Shown in pieces: positions 16,720 to 24,803 of a stretch of 64,000 bases of DNA. Source of the DNA: Paracoccus denitrificans (GTDB lineage: Bacteria > Pseudomonadota > Alphaproteobacteria > Rhodobacterales > Rhodobacteraceae). The stretch is taken from positions 1 through 64,000 of the forward strand of contig VAFL01000016.1 of NCBI GenBank assembly GCA_005768755.1. Reading direction: 5' to 3'. How positions within the stretch are numbered: the first letter of the stretch is position 1; each line of letters starts with the position of its first letter. The notes beneath the pieces were generated by a model. It was not told the origin of the DNA, made no database searches, and was given only the letters and a program-made list of their open reading frames with translations. A program made the translations under genes and the position numbers.

Positions 16720-17729
16720 AGCACACCGCGAATTTCCTGGCCGCCTATGAAATGCCGCGACCGGTCCAACTGCGCCGAAATCTCTTCGCCGCATTCTTTC
16801 CGCTGATGAAACTCTTGCCGGCGCGTTTCATGCTGGATCGCGCCGTCGATGAGGGCCTGCTGAAGCGAGGCGGGCACATCGTCGAAACAACTTCCGGAAC
16901 GTTGGGGCTGGCACTGGCCATGCTCGCGGCGGTCAGAGGATACAAGCTCAGCCTCGTCAGCGCAGACAGCCTGATTGACGATGTGATGCTACGGCGGCTG
17001 ACGTCACTCGGCGCAGAGGTGCATATCGTCAGTGATCCGAAAAAATCAGGCGCGCAGATAGAGCGGATGAACACCCTTCAGGAGATGCGCCGGCAGGTGC
17101 CGACGGCATTCTGGCCGCGTCAATATGACAATCCCCACAACAGGCAAGCCTATGGAAGGCTGGCCGAATGGATTCTCGATAGGTTCGGCCAGATCGACTG
17201 CCTGATCGGCTGCGTCGGGTCCGGGGGATCCCTGTGTGGGACCGGCGGATTTCTGCGTGAGATCTTTCCGCAACTTACCATGATCGCGGTCGATACGCAT
17301 CGCAGTTCACTCTTCGGGCAAGTCCCCGGCCCTCGCCTGCTGCGAGGCCTGGGTAACTCGATTCGGCCAGCAAACCTTCGGCAGGACATGATTGATGAGG
17401 TGCATTGGGTTGGCGCCCTGCCCGCCTTCGCCGCAACGCGGCAGTTGTATCGCGATCATGCTGTTTTTGCTGGGCCAACCAGCGGAGCGGCCGCCCTGGT
17501 CGCCGGCTGGTACGCGCAGACCAATCCAGACAAGAAGGTACTCGTCATCCTGCCCGATGAAGGCCATCGATATCAGGCTACTGTCTATGACGACGACTGG
17601 CTCGCCCGGCAGCCAGGCTGGCCGCTGCCGGTTCCGTCAGGACCTCAAACGCTGGAACGGATCGAACCGCGAGGTGAAGAGGCCTGGACGCGACTTGTCT
17701 GGGGCCGGGGATCGACTGATGATACCTGA
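16716..17729 (+). CDS. Atypical cysteine-synthase-fold (type II) PLP enzyme
   Basis: 337 residues of the tryptophan-synthase-beta/cysteine-synthase fold. HIVETTSGTLGLALAMLAA is the phosphate/substrate Ser-Thr loop (normally EATSGNTG), CVGSGGSLCGTGGFLRE is the PLP-phosphate glycine loop, and GPTSGAAA near the C-terminus fits the pyridine-N contact. The usual GSxKDR Lys motif is replaced by PLMKLLPARFML, with Lys32 aligning to the Schiff-base lysine. It is coupled to the GHMP kinase, suggesting it uses the phosphorylated product in a beta-replacement or elimination with phosphate as leaving group. The identity of the amino acid is unknown. Confidence 0.78.
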   Translation: MKHTANFLAAYEMPRPVQLRRNLFAAFFPLMKLLPARFMLDRAVDEGLLKRGGHIVETTSGTLGLALAMLAAVRGYKLSLVSADSLIDDVMLRRLTSLGAEVHIVSDPKKSGAQIERMNTLQEMRRQVPTAFWPRQYDNPHNRQAYGRLAEWILDRFGQIDCLIGCVGSGGSLCGTGGFLREIFPQLTMIAVDTHRSSLFGQVPGPRLLRGLGNSIRPANLRQDMIDEVHWVGALPAFAATRQLYRDHAVFAGPTSGAAALVAGWYAQTNPDKKVLVILPDEGHRYQATVYDDDWLARQPGWPLPVPSGPQTLERIEPRGEEAWTRLVWGRGSTDDT

Positions 17730-17758
17730 TTCATGGTTCTCGCAGTTCGATCCCCGGC
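17704..17758. terminator. Long stem-loop between convergent operons
   Basis: GCCGGGGATCGACTG (17704-17718) pairs with CAGTTCGATCCCCGGC (17743-17758), a 15-bp stem with one bulged base and a 24-base loop. It overlaps the 3' end of the PLP gene and ends 8 bases before the tctA stop. Its position at a tail-to-tail junction suggests a bidirectional terminator, though neither side has a clear U-run. Confidence 0.6.
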
Positions 17759-17765
17759 GCTTCTA

Positions 17766-19274
17766 TTATGAGGCTACATTGCCCGTTCGCTGTGCCAGCA
17801 ACCTGCCGAGCACCGGCAATGTCATCGTCAAAGCGGCAATGATAAGAAATATCAGACTGATCGGACTTGTCACAAAGAGAACCGGACTGCCGAAACCGAG
17901 GATCAGCCCCTGCCGCAGGTTCTGCTCGAGCAGTGTACCCAGAAGAAATGCCAGAAGCAGCGGGGCAAGGTCGAAACCGCTTTTACGCAAGCCGTAGGAC
18001 AGGAAGCCGCAAATGATCACGACCCCGACATCGAACATGCTGTTGCTGATCGAGAACGCCCCGATGACGCAGAAGATCAGGATGGCAGGGGCCATCATCG
18101 CCGGCGGAATGCGCAACAGAAGCACGAAGACCCTGATCAGCGGCACGTTGAGGATGATCAGCATTGCATTGCCGATCAACATGCTGGCGATAACGCCCCA
18201 GAAAAGCTCGGGATGATCGAACATCAGCCGCGGCCCGGGCACCACGCCCTGCATCAGCAAGCCGCCCATGATGACGCCAATCACCGCATTGGCAGGTATG
18301 CCGAGGCAAAGCAGGGGAATGAAGCTTGATTGAGCCGCTGCATTATTGGCGCTTTCGGGACCTGCGAGGCCTTCGATGGCGCCCTTGCCAAAGCGCTCAG
18401 GATGTTTGGAAAGGCGTTTTTCCATGACATAGCTCGCGAAACTGGCAATCAGGGCGCCTCCTCCGGGCAACAACCCGAGAACGAAGCCCAGCACCGTCCC
18501 GCGCGCCATCGGCATGCTGGATTTCTGCCAATCTTCACGATCAGGCATGAGATCCCGCAGTTTGTAGCTTGTTGAAAGCGCTGGCGTGAAATCGCGCTTC
18601 CGCTCGGCGAGAAGCAGAACCTCGCTGACGCCGAACATGCCCATAGCCAGAACGGCGACATGGAGGCCGTCGCGAAGCGATGGCACGCCGAATGTGAACC
18701 GCTCCTCGCCCGACACGAGATCCACGCCGACCGTCGAAAGCAGCAGGCCCAAGGCCACCATCACCCAGGCCCGGATACGTGGGCCTTCCCCGATATTGGC
18801 AGCCAGTGTCAGCCCGAAGACAACCAATGCCGTCTTTTCCACCGGCCCGAACACCAATGCCGCCGAGGCGAAGGTTGGGCCGACAAAGGCGATTGCGAAT
18901 GTGACAACAATCCCGGCGAAGAAGCTTGCAAAGGCGGTGATCCCGAGGGCGACACCAGCCCGCCCCGATTGCGCCATCGGATAGCCGTCAAAGCAGCTGA
19001 CGACACTGGCGGCCTCGCCCGGCACGCGCAGCAGGATCGAAGCCGTCGACCCGCCATAGAGCGAGCCATAATAGATGCCCGCCAGCAGGATGACTGCCGC
19101 CGTGGGATCAAGCATGATCGATACCGGCAGCAGCAGACTGATCGTCGCCGTCGGACCGAGTCCGGGCAGAATGCCAATCGCGGTCCCCAGAACGGCCCCG
19201 ACGAAGGCAATGGCGAGGTTGTCGGGTTGCAGAACGATCCACAGCCCGCTGAGAAGATTAGCAATACTGTCCAA
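17766..19274 (-). CDS. tctA: Tripartite tricarboxylate transporter large permease (TctA)
   Basis: Large membrane subunit (about 502 residues, roughly 12 hydrophobic segments) of a secondary, binding-protein-dependent importer. LGTAIGILPGLGPTATISLLLP near residue 30 and LGLLPGGGALIASFASYVMEK in the second half are the two TctA signature repeats. A TTG at 19274 (giving MDSIANLLSGL) lies 2 bases after the tctB stop and matches family N-termini; the ORF upstream of it is antisense overlap. Operon order tctC-B-A is normal. Confidence 0.93.
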   Translation of the reverse strand: MDSIANLLSGLWIVLQPDNLAIAFVGAVLGTAIGILPGLGPTATISLLLPVSIMLDPTAAVILLAGIYYGSLYGGSTASILLRVPGEAASVVSCFDGYPMAQSGRAGVALGITAFASFFAGIVVTFAIAFVGPTFASAALVFGPVEKTALVVFGLTLAANIGEGPRIRAWVMVALGLLLSTVGVDLVSGEERFTFGVPSLRDGLHVAVLAMGMFGVSEVLLLAERKRDFTPALSTSYKLRDLMPDREDWQKSSMPMARGTVLGFVLGLLPGGGALIASFASYVMEKRLSKHPERFGKGAIEGLAGPESANNAAAQSSFIPLLCLGIPANAVIGVIMGGLLMQGVVPGPRLMFDHPELFWGVIASMLIGNAMLIILNVPLIRVFVLLLRIPPAMMAPAILIFCVIGAFSISNSMFDVGVVIICGFLSYGLRKSGFDLAPLLLAFLLGTLLEQNLRQGLILGFGSPVLFVTSPISLIFLIIAALTMTLPVLGRLLAQRTGNVAS

Positions 19275-19276
19275 TG

Positions 19277-19711
19277 TCAGAACTCCAGAAGACCTGTTGG
19301 CAGGGGCACGCCGAGCAGATGTCGGAAAATCGCCCAGGAAAGGATCGCCAGGACGGCTGCCACGACCGCAGCGTTCAGCCATGATCGGTGCTCGATAAAG
19401 CGCAGCACACCGAAGATGAGGCCGAAGGTGGCGATCACCGCACCCAGGATTTGCATGGCGAGTCCGAAGGCGACAATCGCCATGCCGTATTGCAGCAACC
19501 GCCGTCTATCGACGGGCTCTTCCTCGTCCGTAACCTCGCCCGCAGTTGCCATGCAGACAATCGACGTGCCCGCCAGCAAGAATCCGGCGATGGCAGGGAA
19601 GAGTCCGGGACCCGGCTGGCCGGCCGACCAGACACCGAGATGCCAGGCGATGATTGCCGCCACCAAGCCCAGCCCCAGCAAGATTGCGGATACGAAACGA
19701 ACCGCGGTCAC
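19277..19711 (-). CDS. tctB: Tripartite tricarboxylate transporter small permease (TctB)
   Basis: 144 residues with four hydrophobic segments and the GPGLFPAIAGFLLAGTSIV loop typical of TctB. The start overlaps the tctC stop by 4 bases. It forms the membrane complex with TctA. Confidence 0.9.
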   Translation of the reverse strand: MTAVRFVSAILLGLGLVAAIIAWHLGVWSAGQPGPGLFPAIAGFLLAGTSIVCMATAGEVTDEEEPVDRRRLLQYGMAIVAFGLAMQILGAVIATFGLIFGVLRFIEHRSWLNAAVVAAVLAILSWAIFRHLLGVPLPTGLLEF

Positions 19712-20679
19712 GGGCGCAGTCCCAGCTGATCGATCTGTTCCCCAATACTGCGATACCCCTGCAGTACGTTTTGGGTGAAGCTCGCACTGCTCTGGTAAAG
19801 CGCATGACCATGCAGGCTTGTCAGGAAATCACCATATTCCGGTGCCTTCGTCATTTCGAGGATCAGGTCCTCCCACCAGGCTACGATCTCTGGCGACAAC
19901 CCTGTCGGACCGACCAACCCATAAGCAGCGGGGATCGCAAGCGGATAGCCCCGCGATTTGAAAGTTGGCAGATCCGGTTGTTCTGCGATCGAGTCCGGCC
20001 CCGTCTCTATCAACAGCCTGACAGATCCTGCTTCGAGATAGGGACCATAGCCCGAGGCGACCACGGCATCGATATGCCCCCCCAACAACGCCGTAACGGC
20101 CTCGGCCCCGCCGCCAAACGGCACAAAGGTCGCCGCGACACCTTCCTGACGAAGCGCAGCCTCGGTCGCGATATGCGCCAGCCCGCGCGGCGCGGCAGTT
20201 GCCCAACGCAGCTTGCCGGGATTTGCGCGGGCATAGTCGAGCAATTGATCCCAATTTTCATATGGGCTGTCACTGTGCACGAAGAGCGGGATCGAGATAC
20301 CTGCAAAGGCAGCGATATAGGTGAAAGCAGTTTCAGGGTCATAGGCCACATCCTGAATATGGGGTGCGACCATGAACGGGCTGACAGAGAACAGCGTCAG
20401 AATGGACCCGTCCTTTGCACCGCGCGCGATCTGGTCGCTGGCAATCGTACCACCGGCTCCAGGTCGGAAATCGAGAGTTGCAGGCACGCCCCGACTTGAC
20501 TGGGCGTATTTGGCAACGACGCGCGCCGCCAAGTCCCCTGCGCCGCCAGCAGAAAAACCCACGATGATTTCCGGATCTCTCGCCGGATAGCCATCGGCCT
20601 TGGCCCATGCGGCGCGCGGCAATATTCCAGTCACCGCGAGCCCGGCGAGCATGCTGCGTCGATTCATTTCCATCTTCAC
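19708..20679 (-). CDS. tctC: Tripartite tricarboxylate transporter substrate-binding protein (TctC/Bug)
   Basis: Periplasmic Bug-family protein, 323 residues. The N-terminus (MNRRSMLAGLAVTGILPRAA) is a twin-arginine-like signal with an RRSM motif. Mature landmarks are PEIIVGFSAGGAGDLAARVVA, where a PxKPG-like strand leads into the carboxylate-binding loop, and DFRPGAGGTIASDQIARGAKDG. Bug proteins bind carboxylates through main-chain contacts; most genomes have many, with diverse ligands. The upstream hydrolase and PLP enzyme suggest an N-acyl or amino-acid-like ligand. Confidence 0.9.
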   Translation of the reverse strand: MKMEMNRRSMLAGLAVTGILPRAAWAKADGYPARDPEIIVGFSAGGAGDLAARVVAKYAQSSRGVPATLDFRPGAGGTIASDQIARGAKDGSILTLFSVSPFMVAPHIQDVAYDPETAFTYIAAFAGISIPLFVHSDSPYENWDQLLDYARANPGKLRWATAAPRGLAHIATEAALRQEGVAATFVPFGGGAEAVTALLGGHIDAVVASGYGPYLEAGSVRLLIETGPDSIAEQPDLPTFKSRGYPLAIPAAYGLVGPTGLSPEIVAWWEDLILEMTKAPEYGDFLTSLHGHALYQSSASFTQNVLQGYRSIGEQIDQLGLRP

Positions 20680-20704
20680 CTCCCATTATCGATTTTGGTC
20701 GAAT

Positions 20705-21988
20705 TCAAACTTGCTGCCGCGCCGTCTGATCATCTGGTCCGGCGCCCAGGGGCAGTGCATTCCAGGCATCGCGAACCGATCTGAAGGGCTCGACAGCCGT
20801 GTCCATGCGCATGGACAGGTCGACATCCTTGAGGCCCGATGCGGTAACGACGGCGACAACACTTGCGTCGGCCTTCATCAGGCCGTTCTCCCGCATGGCA
20901 GCAATCGCCGCAAAGGGTGTCACTGAGGCCAGTTCCGCAAAAACCCCCTCTTCGGTCGCCAGCATCTCCTGCCAGGCGATGAGATCCGCATCACCAACGG
21001 CGACAGCCTTTCCGTCCGATTGGCGCAGTGCCAGCAGTGCCTGAAAGGTGCTTTGCGTTGCCCCAATTGAAAGCGCGAGAGACGAAGCTTTCGCTGCCAT
21101 ATTCGGCAGTCGATCGCTCGTCCTGGCTAAGGCCGTCATCAGCGATCCATGAATTTCGGCTGCAACAAGACGCGGTAACCGTTCAATCAATCTCTCGTCA
21201 AAAAGCTCTTGAAAGCCCCACCACATGCCCGCCAAGGCATCGCCGTAACAGACGGGAAGAACGCACCAATCCGGCATTTCTCCGTCCAACTGTTCCGCAA
21301 TCTCGTAGGCAAGGGTCTTGTAGCCCTCGATGCCCAGTGGATGACTGCCAACGACAGGTGCCCGGAAAGGCGAGGTTGCGAACCACCCATGCCTTTCAAC
21401 GCCTTCGGCAATGAACTCCCACCTGTCAGGCTTTTGCGCGAAGGGAACAATGATCCCCCCTGCCTTCCTGATCTGCGCCATCATCGGCGCAGGGCCACCC
21501 GCGAATGTCGCCACGATACATTTGAGACCGGCCTTGGCTGCGTAGGCAGCAAGAGAAGCCCCTGCATTGCCTGATGAGGCCGTGGCCAGAATCGACACGC
21601 CTCGCCGCTTCGCCATCGACACCGCCACTGCCGAAAAGCGGTCCTTGTGGGACCAGGTCGGGTTCCGGCTCTCGTCCTTTATATAAAGACGGCGCAGCCC
21701 CAAGCGCTTGCCAAGCCGAATGGTGTCGATCAGTGGCGTCAAGCCCTCGCCCAGAGAAACTGCGTCCTCGCTGCTGCAGGGCAGTCTGTCAGCGTAGCGC
21801 CACAGTGAGGGAAGCGACGGCGCCCGCGCATCTGCGGCTATCGCGCCGCTCCTGCCGCCCAGCGGAACTAGCCTCAGATTTGATGCGGCCTCCGGACGAC
21901 AGGCACCGCAGCCACCCGAGTCAATTGGGATATCGCCGGCTTGGTGCAGACCGCAGCGAAGACATGAATATTCAAGGCATCCGGTCAT
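20705..21988 (-). CDS. Threonine-synthase-like PLP enzyme
   Basis: 427 residues, fold type II. The N-terminus has a zinc-ribbon-like set of cysteines (CLRCGL...GCGAC) as in class II threonine synthases. EGLTPLIDT, then LYIKDESRNPTWSHKDRFSAVAV holds the Schiff-base Lys; SSGNAGASLAAYAAKAGL is the phosphate loop; VCYGDALAG replaces the usual GxGxG. True ThrC uses O-phosphohomoserine. A catabolic operon with M24 hydrolase and transporter, and a GHMP kinase nearby, suggests a related phospho-amino acid or a lyase (2-oxoacid-forming) reaction rather than housekeeping threonine synthesis. The start overlaps the M24 stop (ATGA). Confidence 0.8.
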   Translation of the reverse strand: MTGCLEYSCLRCGLHQAGDIPIDSGGCGACRPEAASNLRLVPLGGRSGAIAADARAPSLPSLWRYADRLPCSSEDAVSLGEGLTPLIDTIRLGKRLGLRRLYIKDESRNPTWSHKDRFSAVAVSMAKRRGVSILATASSGNAGASLAAYAAKAGLKCIVATFAGGPAPMMAQIRKAGGIIVPFAQKPDRWEFIAEGVERHGWFATSPFRAPVVGSHPLGIEGYKTLAYEIAEQLDGEMPDWCVLPVCYGDALAGMWWGFQELFDERLIERLPRLVAAEIHGSLMTALARTSDRLPNMAAKASSLALSIGATQSTFQALLALRQSDGKAVAVGDADLIAWQEMLATEEGVFAELASVTPFAAIAAMRENGLMKADASVVAVVTASGLKDVDLSMRMDTAVEPFRSVRDAWNALPLGAGPDDQTARQQV

Positions 21989-23193
21989 GGCGCGACCTCA
22001 ATCAGATCGCCGCCAGTCGTCATCAAACTTTCGACACCATCAGGCCGAACGACTATCATGTCTTCGACCTGCAAGCCCCATCGACCCAATTCGTAATATG
22101 GCGTCTCGACGCAGAGGACCATTCCGGCTTCAAGGATTTCTGTGCTCGACGCCGTAAGGCTCGGTGCGTCATACCCATCAATGCCGATCCCGTGGCCGAC
22201 ATGACTGCGCCGATAGTGCCCGATGCCCTCGCGGCGCACATTCTCGACCACCGCATCAAAAATATCGGCAACACGGGCGCCAGGTCGAATGATTTCATAG
22301 GCCCGCTGGATGCCAGCAAGCAGCGCGGCGTGATAGCGCCGAACTTCGGGTCCGGGATCTCCAAAGGCTGCTATGCGGGCAATATCCGCGCGATAATGCT
22401 GATATCGACCTCCGACGTCGAACCGAATGACGTCACCTTCCTGCAACTGCCGTTGCGACGGCTGAACATTTGGCAAGGCGCTTCTTTCACCGAAACCGAT
22501 GCACCCAAGGACCGGGAGGGCGTCTTCCTGAACCGTCTTCGTATGAAACGCCCGTGCAAGCTCTGCCTCCGTTACATCGGTGCTGGCAACCGCCAGCGCT
22601 GCCTCAATCGAGCGCTCGGTAATTTTCGCGATTCTGGAAAGCCGAAAGATTTCCTCGGCAGTTTTGATCCTCCGAACCTTCCGCAAGAGGGAGGCAGCTG
22701 GAACGAACTCGATTTCCGGCATGCGGTCGACAAGCATTTCGAACTGTCCAGGCATCAGGCCGACCTCATCGATGCCGACACGACCGCGACGAATTCCGGT
22801 ACTCTGCAGGGCCACGACAAGGGCAGAAAGAGAATCCGCATGGTTCGGCACCTTCAAAAGCGACGCAAAGGCTTCCGAAGATGATGTCAGCCTGGCTTCG
22901 CTCTGCTGATCGACATGGAATGCGCCGAAGCTGCGCACTTTCGAAATCCAGCAGCTCTGATCAGCGACGAGGTCCAGAGTGGACGTGCTGGTGATGATCT
23001 CCGGCTCTCCTTTGCCGGGCGCAGGCCAGAGCACGTAAGCTTGCGGCCCGCGACGGATCCATTGAGACAGCGCCCAAAAACCACTCATATAGGTTACATT
23101 TTCTGGTGCGGTTCCCACAATGGCGTCGAGCTGCTCGTGTTGCAGTTGCTCTTTCAGACGTTCGATATTGAGAAGAATGCGATCAGATTTCAT
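21985..23193 (-). CDS. M24-family metallohydrolase (Xaa-Pro peptidase/creatinase fold)
   Basis: 402 residues with the N-terminal creatinase domain (residues 1-150) and a C-terminal pita-bread domain. The five metal ligands are visible in order: Asp in IRFDVGG, Asp in YRADIAR, His in VGHGIGIDGY, Glu in CVETPYYE and Glu in LQVEDMIVV. Members include Xaa-Pro dipeptidases, creatinase and ectoine hydrolase (DoeA/EutD). In a small operon with a transporter, a PLP enzyme and IclR, it most likely hydrolyses an imported amide or cyclic amidine-like compound rather than acting as a general peptidase. Confidence 0.88.
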   Translation of the reverse strand: MKSDRILLNIERLKEQLQHEQLDAIVGTAPENVTYMSGFWALSQWIRRGPQAYVLWPAPGKGEPEIITSTSTLDLVADQSCWISKVRSFGAFHVDQQSEARLTSSSEAFASLLKVPNHADSLSALVVALQSTGIRRGRVGIDEVGLMPGQFEMLVDRMPEIEFVPAASLLRKVRRIKTAEEIFRLSRIAKITERSIEAALAVASTDVTEAELARAFHTKTVQEDALPVLGCIGFGERSALPNVQPSQRQLQEGDVIRFDVGGRYQHYRADIARIAAFGDPGPEVRRYHAALLAGIQRAYEIIRPGARVADIFDAVVENVRREGIGHYRRSHVGHGIGIDGYDAPSLTASSTEILEAGMVLCVETPYYELGRWGLQVEDMIVVRPDGVESLMTTGGDLIEVAP

Positions 23194-23978
23194 TCCGCGC
23201 GCTCCGGATCTTTGTTTTCTGGAACGGCGCGACCCAGAGACGCGGAGATACGCTTGGCCGCTGCCATGACCAGCTCACCTGTTTCGGCGATTTCGACCTG
23301 CGGCCCTACGCCACGCGGATAGGCAACGCTGATCGCAGCCACGACCGCCTCGTCTGCGTCACAGATCGGGGCGGCGATGGAGATCACGCCGACAATGTTT
23401 TCGTCGAGGGAGGTGCTGTAGCCGATCTTTCGTGCGGTGCGAATCTGTTCGGCCAATCGCCCGGCATCAACGACCGTCCGCGGCGTCAACTTCTCGAGTG
23501 GCAGTTCCTTCAGGAACTCGGCCAAAGCCTTGTCCGGCATGCCCAGCAGAAGAGCCTTCCCAAGCGCCGTGGCATGGAGCTTCATGGTCTCGCCCGGTGC
23601 AGAGCGGATCACGACCGGACTATCGCTCTGAACCGCGCGAAGATACAGGCCCAGAGAACCCCGGCGAACTCCGAGGAAAGCATTGAAATGGCCTTTCGAG
23701 GCCAGGGCCTGCAGTTCGGGCTGCGCCAGCTCGATCAGCCTGTCCCGTCCGAGGAGACGCTGTGCCAGGGCCAAAACACCATAGCCCAAATGATAGCGGC
23801 GGGTTTCACAATCCTGTTCGACATAGCCGAACTCACCGAGAGTATTGAGGATCCTCTGGATCGCGGGAGCGCTGAGTTCCACGCGCCGCGCCAATTCACG
23901 AACACCGAGTGGCTCCACCGATGCGTTGAGCTCTTCAAGCACCATCAGGCCACGGTTAAGAGACAAGCTGCCCGACAT
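23190..23978 (-). CDS. IclR-family transcriptional regulator
   Basis: 262 residues: N-terminal winged HTH (RGLMVLEELNASVEPLGVRELARRVELSAPAIQRILNTLGEFGYVEQD) and a C-terminal GAF-like effector domain (VIRSAPGETMKLHATALGKALL, then YSTSLDENIVGVISIAAPI). It is the first gene of the hydrolase/PLP/tct operon, overlapping the M24 start by 4 bases. Repeated TGTTCC half-sites in its own upstream region suggest autoregulation. The effector is probably the imported compound or its breakdown product. Confidence 0.93.
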   Translation of the reverse strand: MSGSLSLNRGLMVLEELNASVEPLGVRELARRVELSAPAIQRILNTLGEFGYVEQDCETRRYHLGYGVLALAQRLLGRDRLIELAQPELQALASKGHFNAFLGVRRGSLGLYLRAVQSDSPVVIRSAPGETMKLHATALGKALLLGMPDKALAEFLKELPLEKLTPRTVVDAGRLAEQIRTARKIGYSTSLDENIVGVISIAAPICDADEAVVAAISVAYPRGVGPQVEIAETGELVMAAAKRISASLGRAVPENKDPERAE

Positions 23979-23981
23979 AAA

Positions 23982-24007
23982 TGTTCCTTATTTAGGAATG
24001 CTGTTCC
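23982..24007. promoter_or_regulatory. Candidate IclR operator
   Basis: TTCCT at 23984-23988 and AGGAA at 23994-23998 form one dyad; GGAA (23995-23998) with TTCC (24004-24007) forms an overlapping second. TGTTCC recurs at 23982 and 24002, 20 bp apart. This sits directly upstream of the iclR start codon, where IclR proteins typically bind. Confidence 0.6.
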
Positions 24008-24105
24008 GACAAAATCTAAAAGACGCTATTCGCCCTGTGGCTGTCAAGTACGAATGTTCACTATAGTGTGTCGCGATATAGTAAACGCGATGCGATCCGA
24101 GATGC

Positions 24106-24321
24106 ATGGACATCCGTGTGCTCGTCGGTCTCAACATACAGCGTCTCAGACGCGCACGCGGCATTTCGCAGGAGGAACTGGCCTTGCGTGCGGATTGCAC
24201 ACGGGGTTACCTGAGTGGCGTGGAGACCGGTCGTCGTAATCCTACCGTTGCCTTCCTCGCGCAGCTCGCAGAGGCGTTGGAAAGCGAGCCCAGAGAGTTC
24301 TTTGAAAGAACTCACAAGTAG
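24106..24321 (+). CDS. Small XRE-family HTH regulator
   Basis: 71 residues, almost entirely a Cro/CI-type HTH: LNIQRLRRARGISQEELALRADCTRGYLSGVETGRRNPTVAFLAQLAEALE. No effector domain. A CACTATAGTG palindrome lies 38 bp upstream and a GAGTTCTTTgAAAGAACTC dyad overlaps its 3' end. It is next to the quorum-sensing genes and may control them or a conjugative element. A similar single-domain protein lies 100 bp downstream in opposite orientation. Confidence 0.85.
   Translation: MDIRVLVGLNIQRLRRARGISQEELALRADCTRGYLSGVETGRRNPTVAFLAQLAEALESEPREFFERTHK
24295..24313. repeat. Perfect 19-bp dyad at the 3' end of the XRE gene
   Basis: GAGTTCTTT and AAAGAACTC are perfect reverse complements separated by a single G. 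It lies inside the last codons of the XRE gene, so could act as a protein site or as a 3' hairpin. No U-run follows. Confidence 0.55.
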
Positions 24322-24421
24322 GCAATGTGATCGCCAATCAATTTCTTGACTGCCATCAATCCGCGCCGGACAATGCTTGCCTTGGGGTCAACCTTGGGCG
24401 GCTTGAGGATGAGATTTGCGC

Positions 24422-24649
24422 TCAGTCCTGACGGCGCAAATACTCTCGGCAGAGCATAGCTTCGACGTCGATTTGCAACGCCAAAGCAATGGCTTCTAGC
24501 GTGTCAACGGTCGGTGAATTTTCTTCGCGTTCGAGCTTTCCGATGTAATTTCGATCGAGTCCTGCCAGGTCAGCCAACTGCTCCTGGGTCAGCCGCGCCG
24601 ATTGGCGCTGCAGTCGCAGATTTCTGGCAATGATCGACCTCAACCTCAT
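24422..24649 (-). CDS. Small XRE-family HTH regulator, divergent from luxR
   Basis: 75 residues with one HTH domain: ARNLRLQRQSARLTQEQLADLAGLDRNYIGKLEREENSPTVDTLEAIALAL. It is transcribed away from the LuxR gene, sharing a roughly 155-bp control region that carries AATATAGTAAT. In ICEMlSym(R7A) an XRE regulator (QseC) tunes LuxR-type activation through an antiactivator; a similar role is possible here but is inference. Confidence 0.85.
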   Translation of the reverse strand: MRLRSIIARNLRLQRQSARLTQEQLADLAGLDRNYIGKLEREENSPTVDTLEAIALALQIDVEAMLCREYLRRQD

Positions 24650-24803
24650 CCGCCGACAAAGGCAGCGGAGTGTTCTTGTATCTACCTAATATAGTAATCA
24701 TTCGTAAGTTGCTGTCTTGTTTGAAGAAGTTTTCCCTACATATCCTTCGCCATCCATCACTCAAATCCGTAAGGCGGCGGTTCCCTTCGTTTCCGTGAAT
24801 GCC

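Noticed and set aside
24717..24803. N-terminal extension of the LuxR protein from a TTG
   Set aside because: No ribosome site and no similarity to LuxR N-termini; ATG 24804 gives the usual length.
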